Assembly (NCBI RefSeq): GCF_020616555.1
Contig: NZ_CP085173.1
Location: 682,001-746,000 of the forward strand
Direction of reading: 5' to 3'
From: Streptomyces longhuiensis
GTDB taxonomy: Bacteria; Actinomycetota; Actinomycetes; Streptomycetales; Streptomycetaceae
DNA length: 64,000 bases
Each line of letters opens with the position of its first letter. Within the stretch, counting starts at the first letter, position 1. Of this stretch, positions 23,685-32,344 are shown in pieces. The notes under the pieces were generated by a model. The model saw nothing but the letters and a program-made list of their open reading frames with translations, did no database searches and was not told the origin of the DNA. The translations under genes and the position numbers were made by a program.

Positions 23685-26503
23685 GCGGTGGTCCCCCGTG
23701 GGATGAAGGTGAGCCGGGCCAGACGGACCTCGCCGCCGAGCCGCACGCGCAGGTCACGTACTCCGCCGGCGGTGAAATCGGCGCCCAGCGTGACGTAGTT
23801 GTACGGGCCGCCGGTTGCCGGGACGGTGACCGTTTCGCCGTCCTCGATCTCGACGGTGCCGGCGCCCGCGACCGTCAGGCGCACGGCGCGGACTCCGTCG
23901 GTGCCCAGGTCGCAGGCGTTGTAGAGGAGTTCGGCGTCGGGCCCGGTCGCGGTGACGGCGTCGCCGGACGTCTTCGTGCGGTCGACGATCGCCGTGCCGC
24001 GCTGTTCGTCGTACGACACGGCGTCCAGGCCGTCGACGAGGACACGCCGGGGCGCGGGCTCGTCGCCGTCGAGGGTCAGGTGCGTGGTGAGGCGGATGTC
24101 CTCGCTGGAGGCGCCGACGTGCAGCTCGTACGTGCCCGAGGTGACGCTCCAGCGACCGCGGGCGACGTTCCAGTGGCCGAGGTCGGCGACGGGCACGGAG
24201 AACGTGACGCGCTCGGACGCCCCCGGCGCCAGGGCGATGCGACGGTGCGCGAGGAGCTGGCGGCGCGGGCGCGGCACGGGCATGTCGAGCGGGCGGACGT
24301 ACAGCTGCGGGACTTCGTCTGCCAGGGTGGTGCCTACGTTGGTGACGGTGAAGGTGCACTCCAGCGTGTCGGTGCCGCGGTGTGCGAAGAGGCCGTCGTA
24401 GGTGAACGAGGCATAGGACAGGCCGTGTCCGAAGGGGTACAGCGGCGTGCCCTCGAAGTAGAGGTAGGTCTGGCGGGAGCCGATGACGTCGTAGTCGAGC
24501 AGGTCGGGCAGGTCGCTGTCGGCGGCGTACCAGGTCTGCGGGAGGCGTCCGGCGGGGCTGACGTCGCCCGCGAGGACCCGGGCGAGGGCGCGGCCCGCGG
24601 CCTGTCCCCCATGGGCGGTCCAGAGGAGGGCGGGGAGTTCGGTGTCCGCGTCGGGCACGGCGTAGGGGTAGGCGCCGACCAGGGCCAGGGCGGTGTTCGG
24701 GTTGGCGGCGCGGGCCGCTCGCCACAGCCGGTCCTGGTGGGCGGGGAGCGCGAGGGTGGTGCGGTCCTCGGTCTCGCGGCCGTTGATGTGCGGGTCGTTG
24801 CCCGCGACGACGATCACCACGTCGGCGTCGGCGGCTGCCCGTGCCACGGCGTCCGCGCCGCGCTCCACGTATTCCACCTCGAAGGCCGTGCCCTGCTCGG
24901 CCACCTTCACGCCGTCCGCTGCGACAGCGACGTACCGGCCCGTGCCCGTGTGCCTCAGGAGGTGAGCGTCTTCGTGCCGTTCCAGGGTGTACGTCTCCTG
25001 GACGACCCAGCCGCCGGGCTGTTCGGCGGATGCCCGCACGAAGCCGTCCTCGGCGACGGAAAGGTAGCGGCCGTCGGGTGCGCGCAGGGTGAGGACGTCG
25101 TTCCCCCAGTCGACGAGGGCGAGTTCGGTGCCCGAATCGGTGGCGGTGGTGAGCGGCGGGAGGTCGGTGCGGCCGGCGAGCAGGGCGGGGTCGAGGGCGC
25201 CCTCGGCACCGCGCGCGCTCACGTCGGCGTCACTCTCGGGCACGTACAGCCATCCGGCGTCGCACCGCAGACGCACCCGGTCCACGCCCTCCGTGAAGGT
25301 GACGTGCTCGGTGCCGAACCGCTCACGGAGACCGTCGAGGGGGGTGGAGCGGTGAATGAGGGTGCCGCTGTACCAGTCCGTCTTGCACTCGTCGGCGAGC
25401 AGGCCGACCAGGGCGATGTGGGCGGTGTCGGGCAGCGGCAGCAGATCGTCGTTCTTGAGCAGCACGACCGCCTGCTCGGCGGCCTCCTGCGCGAGGGCGC
25501 GGTGTTCGTCCGTGTCGAAGGCTCCGGCGCCGTCGAAGGGGTCGCGGTCCTCGAACTCGCCCAGGCGTAGCCGCACATCGAGCTGTCTGCGCACGGCGGT
25601 GTCGATGTCCGACTCGGAGATCAGGCCCTGGTCGAGGGCGCGGCGGATCCGCCCGGTGATCGTCGAGGAGTCGGTGCCGTGGTCGGTGAAGCTGTCGACG
25701 CCCGCGACGAGGGCGGCGGCGGTGGCCTCCTCGTGGGTGTCGAAGTAGTGCTCGGAGTCGACGAGGTTGCTGGGCGCGCCCGCGTCCGAGCAGACGAGGA
25801 GTTCTTGGTCGGTCCAGGTCCGCAACTGCTCGCGCAGATAGGGCGATACGTGGTTGGGCCGGCCGTTGACCAGGTTGTAGGCGGGCATGACGCCGGCGAC
25901 GGCGCCCGCCTCGACGGGGGCGCGGAAGGCCTTGAGGTCGTATTCGTGCAGGACGCGGGGGCGGACGGAGGAGTTCGACGTGTCCCTGAGCGTCTCGTTG
26001 TTGTGGGCGAGCCAGTGCTTGAGGACGGGGGCGGTGCGCCAGTACGTGGGGTGGGTGCCGCGCAGGCCGCGCGTGTAGGCGGTGGCGATGACGGCGGTGA
26101 GGTGCGGGTCCTCGGAGTAGCCCTCCTCGTTCCGGCCCCACAGCGGGTGGCGGAGGAGGTTGACCGTGGGTGCCCAGACGTTGAGGCCGATCCGGTCGTC
26201 GCGCTCGCGCATCGCGCGTACCTCGGCGGAGACGGCGTCGCCGATCCGCCGCACCAGGTCGTCGTTCCAGGTCGCGCCGAGCCCGACGGACTGCGGGAAC
26301 ACGGTGGCCGGGCCCATCCACGCGACGCCGTGCAGTGCCTCCTGCCCGGTGCGGAACGCGGCGAGGCCGACCCGCTCGGCACCCGGTGTGAACTGGTGCA
26401 GCAGCGCGATGCGTTCGTCGAGCGTGAGCCGGGACAACAGGTCGTCGACGCGCTTGTCCGTGGGCGGTGCCGCGTCCGGGTGGAGCGGGATTCTTTCGGT
26501 CAC
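23681..26503 (-). CDS. GH3 beta-glucosidase/beta-xylosidase with an inserted domain
   Basis: A 940-residue cytoplasmic GH3 enzyme. The N-terminal TIM barrel has the substrate-binding KHWLAHNNE and the nucleophile Asp240 in LLVCSDAG. Residues about 410-550 are an insertion with repeated motifs (LTLRAPDGRYLSVAEDGFV, HTGTGRYVAVAADG) resembling a fascin-like beta-trefoil. The second GH3 domain then resumes (VIVVAGNDPHINGRE), followed by an FnIII-like domain and a C-terminal beta-sandwich resembling a CBM. It would remove glucose from the trimmed xyloglucan backbone. It is first in its operon, with operator site 2 directly upstream. Confidence 0.92.
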   Translation of the reverse strand: MTERIPLHPDAAPPTDKRVDDLLSRLTLDERIALLHQFTPGAERVGLAAFRTGQEALHGVAWMGPATVFPQSVGLGATWNDDLVRRIGDAVSAEVRAMRERDDRIGLNVWAPTVNLLRHPLWGRNEEGYSEDPHLTAVIATAYTRGLRGTHPTYWRTAPVLKHWLAHNNETLRDTSNSSVRPRVLHEYDLKAFRAPVEAGAVAGVMPAYNLVNGRPNHVSPYLREQLRTWTDQELLVCSDAGAPSNLVDSEHYFDTHEEATAAALVAGVDSFTDHGTDSSTITGRIRRALDQGLISESDIDTAVRRQLDVRLRLGEFEDRDPFDGAGAFDTDEHRALAQEAAEQAVVLLKNDDLLPLPDTAHIALVGLLADECKTDWYSGTLIHRSTPLDGLRERFGTEHVTFTEGVDRVRLRCDAGWLYVPESDADVSARGAEGALDPALLAGRTDLPPLTTATDSGTELALVDWGNDVLTLRAPDGRYLSVAEDGFVRASAEQPGGWVVQETYTLERHEDAHLLRHTGTGRYVAVAADGVKVAEQGTAFEVEYVERGADAVARAAADADVVIVVAGNDPHINGRETEDRTTLALPAHQDRLWRAARAANPNTALALVGAYPYAVPDADTELPALLWTAHGGQAAGRALARVLAGDVSPAGRLPQTWYAADSDLPDLLDYDVIGSRQTYLYFEGTPLYPFGHGLSYASFTYDGLFAHRGTDTLECTFTVTNVGTTLADEVPQLYVRPLDMPVPRPRRQLLAHRRIALAPGASERVTFSVPVADLGHWNVARGRWSVTSGTYELHVGASSEDIRLTTHLTLDGDEPAPRRVLVDGLDAVSYDEQRGTAIVDRTKTSGDAVTATGPDAELLYNACDLGTDGVRAVRLTVAGAGTVEIEDGETVTVPATGGPYNYVTLGADFTAGGVRDLRVRLGGEVRLARLTFIPRGTTA

Positions 26504-26538
26504 GTGCGGGTCCCTTGGCGAAAGAGGTCAGTGAATCT

Positions 26539-26552
26539 TCGAAGCGCTTCGA
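26539..26552. promoter_or_regulatory. LacI-type operator TCGAAGCGCTTCGA (site 2)
   Basis: A perfect copy of the palindrome lies 35 bp upstream of the GH3 start, placed to control the GH3-GH31 operon on the minus strand. Confidence 0.85.
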
Positions 26553-26634
26553 TGCTCCGTAGTCAGGTTGTCAGGTGTCAAGTGGCCGACAGGGAAAGTA
26601 CGTTCAGGAATTCTGCGCCCCGCTCTTGTGACCG

Positions 26635-26678
26635 TGGAAGCGCTCCCTTAACCTCGCTGCAACATCGAAGCGCTTCGA
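26635..26678. promoter_or_regulatory. LacI-type operator (site 3) with a degenerate neighbour
   Basis: The perfect palindrome TCGAAGCGCTTCGA is at 26665-26678, 35 bp before the solute-receptor gene. At 26635-26648 lies TGGAAGCGCTCCCT, which keeps the AGCGCT centre and resembles the CebR-type site TGGGAGCGCTCCCA. The importer operon may therefore answer to two LacI-family regulators (inference). Confidence 0.75.
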
Positions 26679-26713
26679 CAAATACGCGACGCGTTCCCCG
26701 AAGGGTTACCGCA

Positions 26714-28390
26714 ATGACGCCGCACTCGCCCTCCGCCTCCGCTCCCAGCCGGAGAAGTTTCCTCGCCTCCACCGCCGTGGCCGCCGCAGCGGTGGCCGGC
26801 GGGATGCCGCTGCTCACCGCGTGCGGCGGATCGGAGAACAAGGACCGGGAAGGCACGACCTCCGGGAAGGCCGCCGACAAGTTGCTGCCGACCTTCGTCG
26901 CCAGCAAGTTCGCCCAGCCCGACGTGCCGTCGAAGAACGGCTCGGCATCCGGCTACACCGGGAAGGTGGACCTGTCGGCGCTGGTCATCTCGGCGCCGGA
27001 CAAGCTCGGCACCGGCGCGCCCATCAAGATCATGTCGCCGCTCTGGGGCACGGCCCCGAAGGGCGACTGCGCCTACTACAAGGCGGTCGACAAGGCGGCG
27101 GGCACAAAGGTCACCTGGCAGAACCAGGACGGCACCACCTACGGCGAGAAGCTCGGCGCCGTCCTTGCGAGCAGCTCCATACCCGACATGGTGGTGGTGC
27201 CGAGCTGGGAGCTGACGGGCAAGATCCCGAACGCGGTCGCGGCGAAGTTCATGGACCTCGGCCCCTACCTGGCGGGCGACAAGGTCAAGAAGTACCCGAA
27301 CCTCGCCGCGATCCCCTCGGACTCCTGGCGCATGAGCATCTTCGGCGGTGACCTGCGCGGCATCCCGATGCCGAGCGCCAGGGCCACCTTCATCGTGCCC
27401 TACTACCGCAAGGACCTCTTCGACAAGAAGGGCTACGACGTCCCCAAGTCACCTGACGAGTTCACCAGTTGGGCCAAGGACGCCACGAGCGCCAAGGCCA
27501 AGGTGTACGCCTGCGGCGACATGTCCTGGACCGCCTTCAACATCTTCGGCGTCCGCGCCTCGGGATCGCTCGGCTGGCACATCGGGGACGACGGCAAGCT
27601 GACGTACCGCATCGAGCAGCCCGAATACCTGGAAGCGCTGGAGTGGACCCGCAAGCTGTTCTCAGCGGGCGTCGTACACCCCGACGACAAGGCCCGCACG
27701 GGCGACGCCGGCCAGCGCTTCACCGCGGGCCAGATCCTCGTCTACAACAACGACATCTCCAACTGGTACGTGAAGAGCGCCGAACAGGCCAAGGCCAACC
27801 CGGACTTCGTCTGCGACGCCATCGACATCTTCGGCCCCGACGGCGGCGACCCGACGCTGTATGCCAGCCAGCCCGCCACCATCTGGTCGTTCGTCCGCAA
27901 GGGTGCCCCCAAGGCCACCGTCGAGAACGCGCTGGCCGCCGCCAACTTCGCGGCGGCTCCCTACGGTACGAAGGAACGGATGCTCGTCGACTACGGCGTC
28001 GAGGGCACCCACTACACGGTCAAGGACGGCCTGCCCGTCAAGACGGACCAGGGCAACCAGGAGGCCATCAACGCCTGGGTGATGCTCGCCGCCCCCGCCC
28101 CCTACATGGCCCATCCCGACCTCCCGGGCGTCACCCGCAAGCAGGTGGAGTGGGAGCAGCGGATGGGCGCGTTCACGAAGAAGACCTCCACGTACGGCAT
28201 GAACATCGTCGAACCGTCCCGCTACGCGAACCTGGGCTCGCCGTTCGAGCAGCTGGAGATCGACTACGTACGCGGCAACAAGAAGCTGTCCGACCTGCAG
28301 CAGGCCATCTCCACCTGGAAGTCCGGCGGCGGCGACAAGCTGCGCGACTGGTACAAGAAGCTCATCGAAAAGAACGGCAGCGGCAACTGA
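26714..28390 (+). CDS. Oligosaccharide ABC transporter substrate-binding lipoprotein (LplA-like)
   Basis: A 558-residue exported receptor. The N-terminus has a twin-arginine-like RRSFLAST motif, a hydrophobic Ala-rich segment and the lipobox LLTACG near residues 33-38, so it is a surface lipoprotein. The long form (over 500 residues) matches the LplA/YtcQ group of oligosaccharide receptors, not the 420-residue mono- and disaccharide receptors, which fits a large xyloglucan oligosaccharide. It leads an operon with two permeases, GH42 and GH95 and is controlled by operator site 3. No ATPase gene is present; such importers usually share an MsiK-type ATPase encoded elsewhere (family knowledge). 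Confidence 0.9.
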   Translation: MTPHSPSASAPSRRSFLASTAVAAAAVAGGMPLLTACGGSENKDREGTTSGKAADKLLPTFVASKFAQPDVPSKNGSASGYTGKVDLSALVISAPDKLGTGAPIKIMSPLWGTAPKGDCAYYKAVDKAAGTKVTWQNQDGTTYGEKLGAVLASSSIPDMVVVPSWELTGKIPNAVAAKFMDLGPYLAGDKVKKYPNLAAIPSDSWRMSIFGGDLRGIPMPSARATFIVPYYRKDLFDKKGYDVPKSPDEFTSWAKDATSAKAKVYACGDMSWTAFNIFGVRASGSLGWHIGDDGKLTYRIEQPEYLEALEWTRKLFSAGVVHPDDKARTGDAGQRFTAGQILVYNNDISNWYVKSAEQAKANPDFVCDAIDIFGPDGGDPTLYASQPATIWSFVRKGAPKATVENALAAANFAAAPYGTKERMLVDYGVEGTHYTVKDGLPVKTDQGNQEAINAWVMLAAPAPYMAHPDLPGVTRKQVEWEQRMGAFTKKTSTYGMNIVEPSRYANLGSPFEQLEIDYVRGNKKLSDLQQAISTWKSGGGDKLRDWYKKLIEKNGSGN

Positions 28391-29427
28391 TGTCTCTCAC
28401 GGCCGGGAGCAGGCCCGACGGGACACGTCCCGCGGCGGCCGTCGAGGAACCGGCGGCCGCCCTCGCCCCGAAGGCGGTTCCCAGGAAGCACGTGGCCGGC
28501 AAGGTCCCCTGGCGCATCCGGCTGCGCCGCGACCGCGCGCTCATCCTGATGACGCTGCCCGCCATCGGACTGCTCCTGCTCTTCAACTACGTACCGCTGC
28601 TCGGCAACGTGGTCGCCTTCCAGGACTACGACCCGTACGCCTCCAGCAACGGCATCACCGCTATCTTCCACAGTTCATGGGTCGGCATCGAGCAGTTCTC
28701 CCGCATGCTCGACGACCCGGAGTTCTGGACCGCGGTGAAGAACACCATCGTGCTGTTCCTGCTCCAACTGGTGCTGTTCTTCCCGATTCCCATCGCCCTC
28801 GCGCTGCTCATCAACAGTGTGATCCGGCCCCGGGTGCGAGCCGTGGCGCAGGCGATCATGTATCTGCCGCACTTCTTCTCGTGGGTCCTCGTCGTCACCG
28901 TCTTCCAGCAGATCTTCGGTGGCGCGGGCATCATCGCGCAGACCATGGAGCAGCACGGCTGGGGCGGCTTCGACCTGATGACCAACGCGTCCCTTTTCAA
29001 GTTCCTGGTGACCGCGCAGTCCGTGTGGAAGGACGCCGGCTGGGGGATCATCGTGTTCCTCGCGGCGCTCGCCGCCGTCCCCACCGATCTGTACGAGGCC
29101 GCCGCCATGGACGGCGCGGGGCGCTGGCGCCGCACGTGGCACGTGACGCTTCCCGCGCTGCGCCCGGTGATCGCGCTTCTCCTGGTCCTGCGGGTGGGCG
29201 ACGCGCTCTCCGTCGGCTTCGAGCAGTTCCTGCTCCAGCGCGACGCCGTCGGCCGCGGGGCCAGTGAGGTCCTCGACACCTATGTGTGGAACGTCGGTAT
29301 CCAGTTCGGCGACTTCAGTTACGCGGCCGCGGTCGGGCTGATCAAGGGAATCATCGGCATCTGTCTGGTGCTCGGTGCGAACAAGTTCGCTCATCTGCTC
29401 GGTGAGCAGGGGGTGTACAAGAAATGA
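28390..29427 (+). CDS. Oligosaccharide ABC transporter permease (LplB-like)
   Basis: A 345-residue permease with a long polar N-terminus, then FNYVPLLGNVVAFQDYDPY, which is highly characteristic of the LplB group. Six membrane segments and an EAA-loop DLYEAAAMDGAGRWRRTWHVTLPAL near residues 235-260 follow. Its ATG shares one base with the receptor stop (TGATG at 28388-28392). It pairs with the next permease. Confidence 0.92.
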   Translation: MSLTAGSRPDGTRPAAAVEEPAAALAPKAVPRKHVAGKVPWRIRLRRDRALILMTLPAIGLLLLFNYVPLLGNVVAFQDYDPYASSNGITAIFHSSWVGIEQFSRMLDDPEFWTAVKNTIVLFLLQLVLFFPIPIALALLINSVIRPRVRAVAQAIMYLPHFFSWVLVVTVFQQIFGGAGIIAQTMEQHGWGGFDLMTNASLFKFLVTAQSVWKDAGWGIIVFLAALAAVPTDLYEAAAMDGAGRWRRTWHVTLPALRPVIALLLVLRVGDALSVGFEQFLLQRDAVGRGASEVLDTYVWNVGIQFGDFSYAAAVGLIKGIIGICLVLGANKFAHLLGEQGVYKK

Positions 29428-30350
29428 GCCTCAACACGCAGCTGATCCGCAGCTTGCAGGCGCCGCCTCGCCCCGCGTGGGAAGAGGCGCCGAGCAGGAC
29501 CGGGCTCACCGTGAAGGGCGGCCTCCTCGTCCTGTGCTGCCTCGGGGTGCTCGCCCCTCTGTGGATCGTGATCGTCACCAGCCTCTCCCCGAAGCCCGTG
29601 ATCGACCGCGCCGGCGGTCTCGTCGTCGTCCCCGAGGGCATCACCCTCGTCAACTACACCGAGCTCCTCGGCGGCGGGCAGGTGAGCCGGGCCCTCATGG
29701 TGTCGTTCGGTGTCACCCTCGTCGGCACCCTGTTCTCGATGACGGTCTCGGTCCTCGCGGCCTACGGTCTGTCGCGGCCGGGGAGTCTCGGGCACCGGGT
29801 CATCCTGATGACCCTGATGGCGACCATGTTCTTCGGGGCGGGACTCATCCCGACGTATCTGCTGGTGCAGTCGCTCGGCCTGACGGACACCTATCTGTCG
29901 CTGATCCTGCCGAGTGCCGTCAGCGTCTTCAACATCCTGGTGCTGCGCGGGTTCTTCATGGGAATCTCCCCCGAACTCACCGAGGCCGCCCGCATCGACG
30001 GAGCCGGCGACCTGCGCATCCTGCTCACTATCATCATGCCGCTGTCGCGGGCCGTGCTCGCCGTGATCTCCCTGTTCTACGCGGTGGGGTACTGGAGCGC
30101 CTGGTTCAACGCCTCCATCTACCTCACCGACCAGCAGATGATGCCGCTGCAGAACGTCCTCATCCAGTTGGTCCAGAAACACACGGAGGCACCGACCGGG
30201 CTGCAGCAAGCGGTCCGCACGGGTGAACTCTCCGCGCTCGGTCTGCAGATGGCCGTCATGGTCCTCGCCCTCGTCCCGGTCGCCATCGCCTCCCCCTTCG
30301 TCCAGCGCCACTTCAAGAAGGGCATGCTCACGGGGGCGGTGAAGGGGTGA
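29424..30350 (+). CDS. Oligosaccharide ABC transporter permease (LplC-like)
   Basis: A 308-residue partner permease. It has SLSPKPVIDRAGGLVVVPEGITLVNY in its N-terminal periplasmic region, which marks the LplC group, and the EAA loop ELTEAARIDGAGDLRILLTIIMPLS near residues 185-210. It ends in FVQRHFKKGMLTGAVKG, as is standard for this group. It overlaps the LplB-like gene by 4 bp and the GH42 gene by GTGA. Confidence 0.92.
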   Translation: MSLNTQLIRSLQAPPRPAWEEAPSRTGLTVKGGLLVLCCLGVLAPLWIVIVTSLSPKPVIDRAGGLVVVPEGITLVNYTELLGGGQVSRALMVSFGVTLVGTLFSMTVSVLAAYGLSRPGSLGHRVILMTLMATMFFGAGLIPTYLLVQSLGLTDTYLSLILPSAVSVFNILVLRGFFMGISPELTEAARIDGAGDLRILLTIIMPLSRAVLAVISLFYAVGYWSAWFNASIYLTDQQMMPLQNVLIQLVQKHTEAPTGLQQAVRTGELSALGLQMAVMVLALVPVAIASPFVQRHFKKGMLTGAVKG

Positions 30351-32344
30351 CCATCGCACACGACGGCCGCCTGCTGTACGGCGGCGACTACAACCCCGAG
30401 CAGTGGCCCGAGGAGGTGTGGGCCGACGATGTCCGGCTGATGAAGGAGGCCGGCGTGACGTCGGTCACACTCGGCGTCTTCTCCTGGGCGAAGCTCGAAC
30501 CGACCCCGGGCGAGAGGGAGTTCGGCTGGCTGGACCGGCTGATGGACCTCATGCACGCACACGACATCGGTGTCGTGCTCGCGACCCCGACCGCGTCACC
30601 GCCGCCGTGGCTGGGGCGGCTGCACCCGGAGACGCTGCCGCGCGACGAGAACGGGCAGACCGTCTGGTGGGGCTCACGCCAGCAGTTCGCGCACTCCTCC
30701 GGCACCTACCGCCGCTACGCCGCCGCGATCACCGAGGACCTCGCGATCCGCTACGGCCGCCACCCCGCCCTGCGCATGTGGCACATCAACAACGAGTACT
30801 GCACGTTCGACCACGGCGACGAGGCGGCACGCGCCTTCCGCGACTGGCTGCGCACCAAGTACGGCACGCTCGACGCACTCAACGAGGCCTGGGGCACAGC
30901 CTTTTGGAGCCAGCACGTGCAGACGTGGGCTGACGTGATCCCACCGCGCCGCGCCCAGTACCTGCACAATCCGGCGCAGGTCCTCGACTTCCGCCGCTTC
31001 ACCTCGGACGCGCTGCTGGAGTGCTACACCGCCGAGCGAGACATCGTCCGACGGCACTCCCCCGCCCACGTCCCGGTCACCACCAACTTCATGCCGTTCT
31101 GGATCGGCCAGGACGGGTGGGCGTGGGCGGAGCGGGAGGACGTGGTGTCGGTCGACGTGTACCCGGATCCACGGGACCCGCTGGGCGGTCAGTACAACGC
31201 GATGATCGCCGATATGACACGCGGCCAGGCACGCGGACCCTGGATGGTGATGGAGCAGGCGGCGGGGCCGGTCAACTGGCGCGGCGTGAACCACCCCAAG
31301 CCGCGCGGCCTCAACCGGCTCTGGTCACTGCAGACCGTGGCGCGCGGTGCCGACGCCGTCTGCTACTTCCAGTGGCGGCAGTCCCGGCAGGGCGCCGAGA
31401 AGTTCCACTCGGGAATGCTCGGCCACGCGGGCGAGGAGGGCCGCGGGTTCGCCGAGGTGAAGCAGATCGGCGCGGAACTGGCGGAGCTGGGGTCGCAGGT
31501 GCCGGGCACACGCATCACCGCCGATGTCGCCGTGCTGCACGACTGGCACTCCTGGTGGGCCGGCCGCCAGGACGGCAGGCCGTCGGCACACGTCGCGTAC
31601 GAGGACGTCGTACGGGCCTGGCACCGTGCCCTGTGGGAAGCCCACCTCACCACCGATTTCGCACACCCCGAACACGACCTTTCCGCCTACAAGGTGGTGG
31701 TCGTGCCACACCTGTACCTGCTCACGGACGCGGCGATCGAGAATCTCCTGGCGTATGTGCGCGGTGGCGGCACCCTCGTGTCCGGGTTCTTCACCGGGGT
31801 CGCCGACGCGGACGACCGGGTGCGGCCCGGCGGCATGGACGCGCGGCTGCGCGCCCTGTTCGGGATCCGTACGGTGCATGAGTGGTGGCCGCTGGATCCC
31901 GACGAGACCGTGGACTGCGGAGAGTTCACCGGCACCCTGTGGTCGGAGGAACTGACGGCCGAGCCCGGCACCGAGGTCAGTGCCGTGTACCGCGGCGGCG
32001 AGCTCGACGGACTGCCGGCCGCGTTGCGGCGCGGGCGGGCCCGATACCTGTCGACACTTCCCGAACCCCCGGCGCTGCGCTCACTGCTCGCGGACGTGGC
32101 GGCCGGGGCGGGCGTACGGCCTCCGCTGTCCGGCCTCCCCGCAGGTGTGGAGGCCGTATGCCGCGGCGAGCTGCTGTTCCTGCTGCACCATGGACGGGAC
32201 GAGGTGACCGTCGCCTTGCCGGACGACACGACGTACCGGGACCTGCTGACGGGGGCCGGGCACTCCGGTTCGGTGACGCTCGGGCGGTTCGGTGTCGCGG
32301 TTCTCGCGCCCGGGACGACGGCGCGGGGCCACAGTGCTGCCTGA
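30347..32344 (+). CDS. GH42 beta-galactosidase
   Basis: A 665-residue cytoplasmic beta-galactosidase. The N-terminus YGGDYNPEQWPEEVW is the GH42 hallmark. The acid/base Glu150 lies in WHINNEYC, and the nucleophile Glu303 in MVMEQAAG. A trimerisation-type domain (AVLHDWHSWWA) and a small C-terminal beta domain complete the usual layout. GTG 30347 overlaps the upstream stop. In this locus its likely job is removing beta-1,2-galactose from xyloglucan side chains (inference from context). It is directly coupled to the GH95 gene. Confidence 0.93.
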   Translation: MTIAHDGRLLYGGDYNPEQWPEEVWADDVRLMKEAGVTSVTLGVFSWAKLEPTPGEREFGWLDRLMDLMHAHDIGVVLATPTASPPPWLGRLHPETLPRDENGQTVWWGSRQQFAHSSGTYRRYAAAITEDLAIRYGRHPALRMWHINNEYCTFDHGDEAARAFRDWLRTKYGTLDALNEAWGTAFWSQHVQTWADVIPPRRAQYLHNPAQVLDFRRFTSDALLECYTAERDIVRRHSPAHVPVTTNFMPFWIGQDGWAWAEREDVVSVDVYPDPRDPLGGQYNAMIADMTRGQARGPWMVMEQAAGPVNWRGVNHPKPRGLNRLWSLQTVARGADAVCYFQWRQSRQGAEKFHSGMLGHAGEEGRGFAEVKQIGAELAELGSQVPGTRITADVAVLHDWHSWWAGRQDGRPSAHVAYEDVVRAWHRALWEAHLTTDFAHPEHDLSAYKVVVVPHLYLLTDAAIENLLAYVRGGGTLVSGFFTGVADADDRVRPGGMDARLRALFGIRTVHEWWPLDPDETVDCGEFTGTLWSEELTAEPGTEVSAVYRGGELDGLPAALRRGRARYLSTLPEPPALRSLLADVAAGAGVRPPLSGLPAGVEAVCRGELLFLLHHGRDEVTVALPDDTTYRDLLTGAGHSGSVTLGRFGVAVLAPGTTARGHSAA

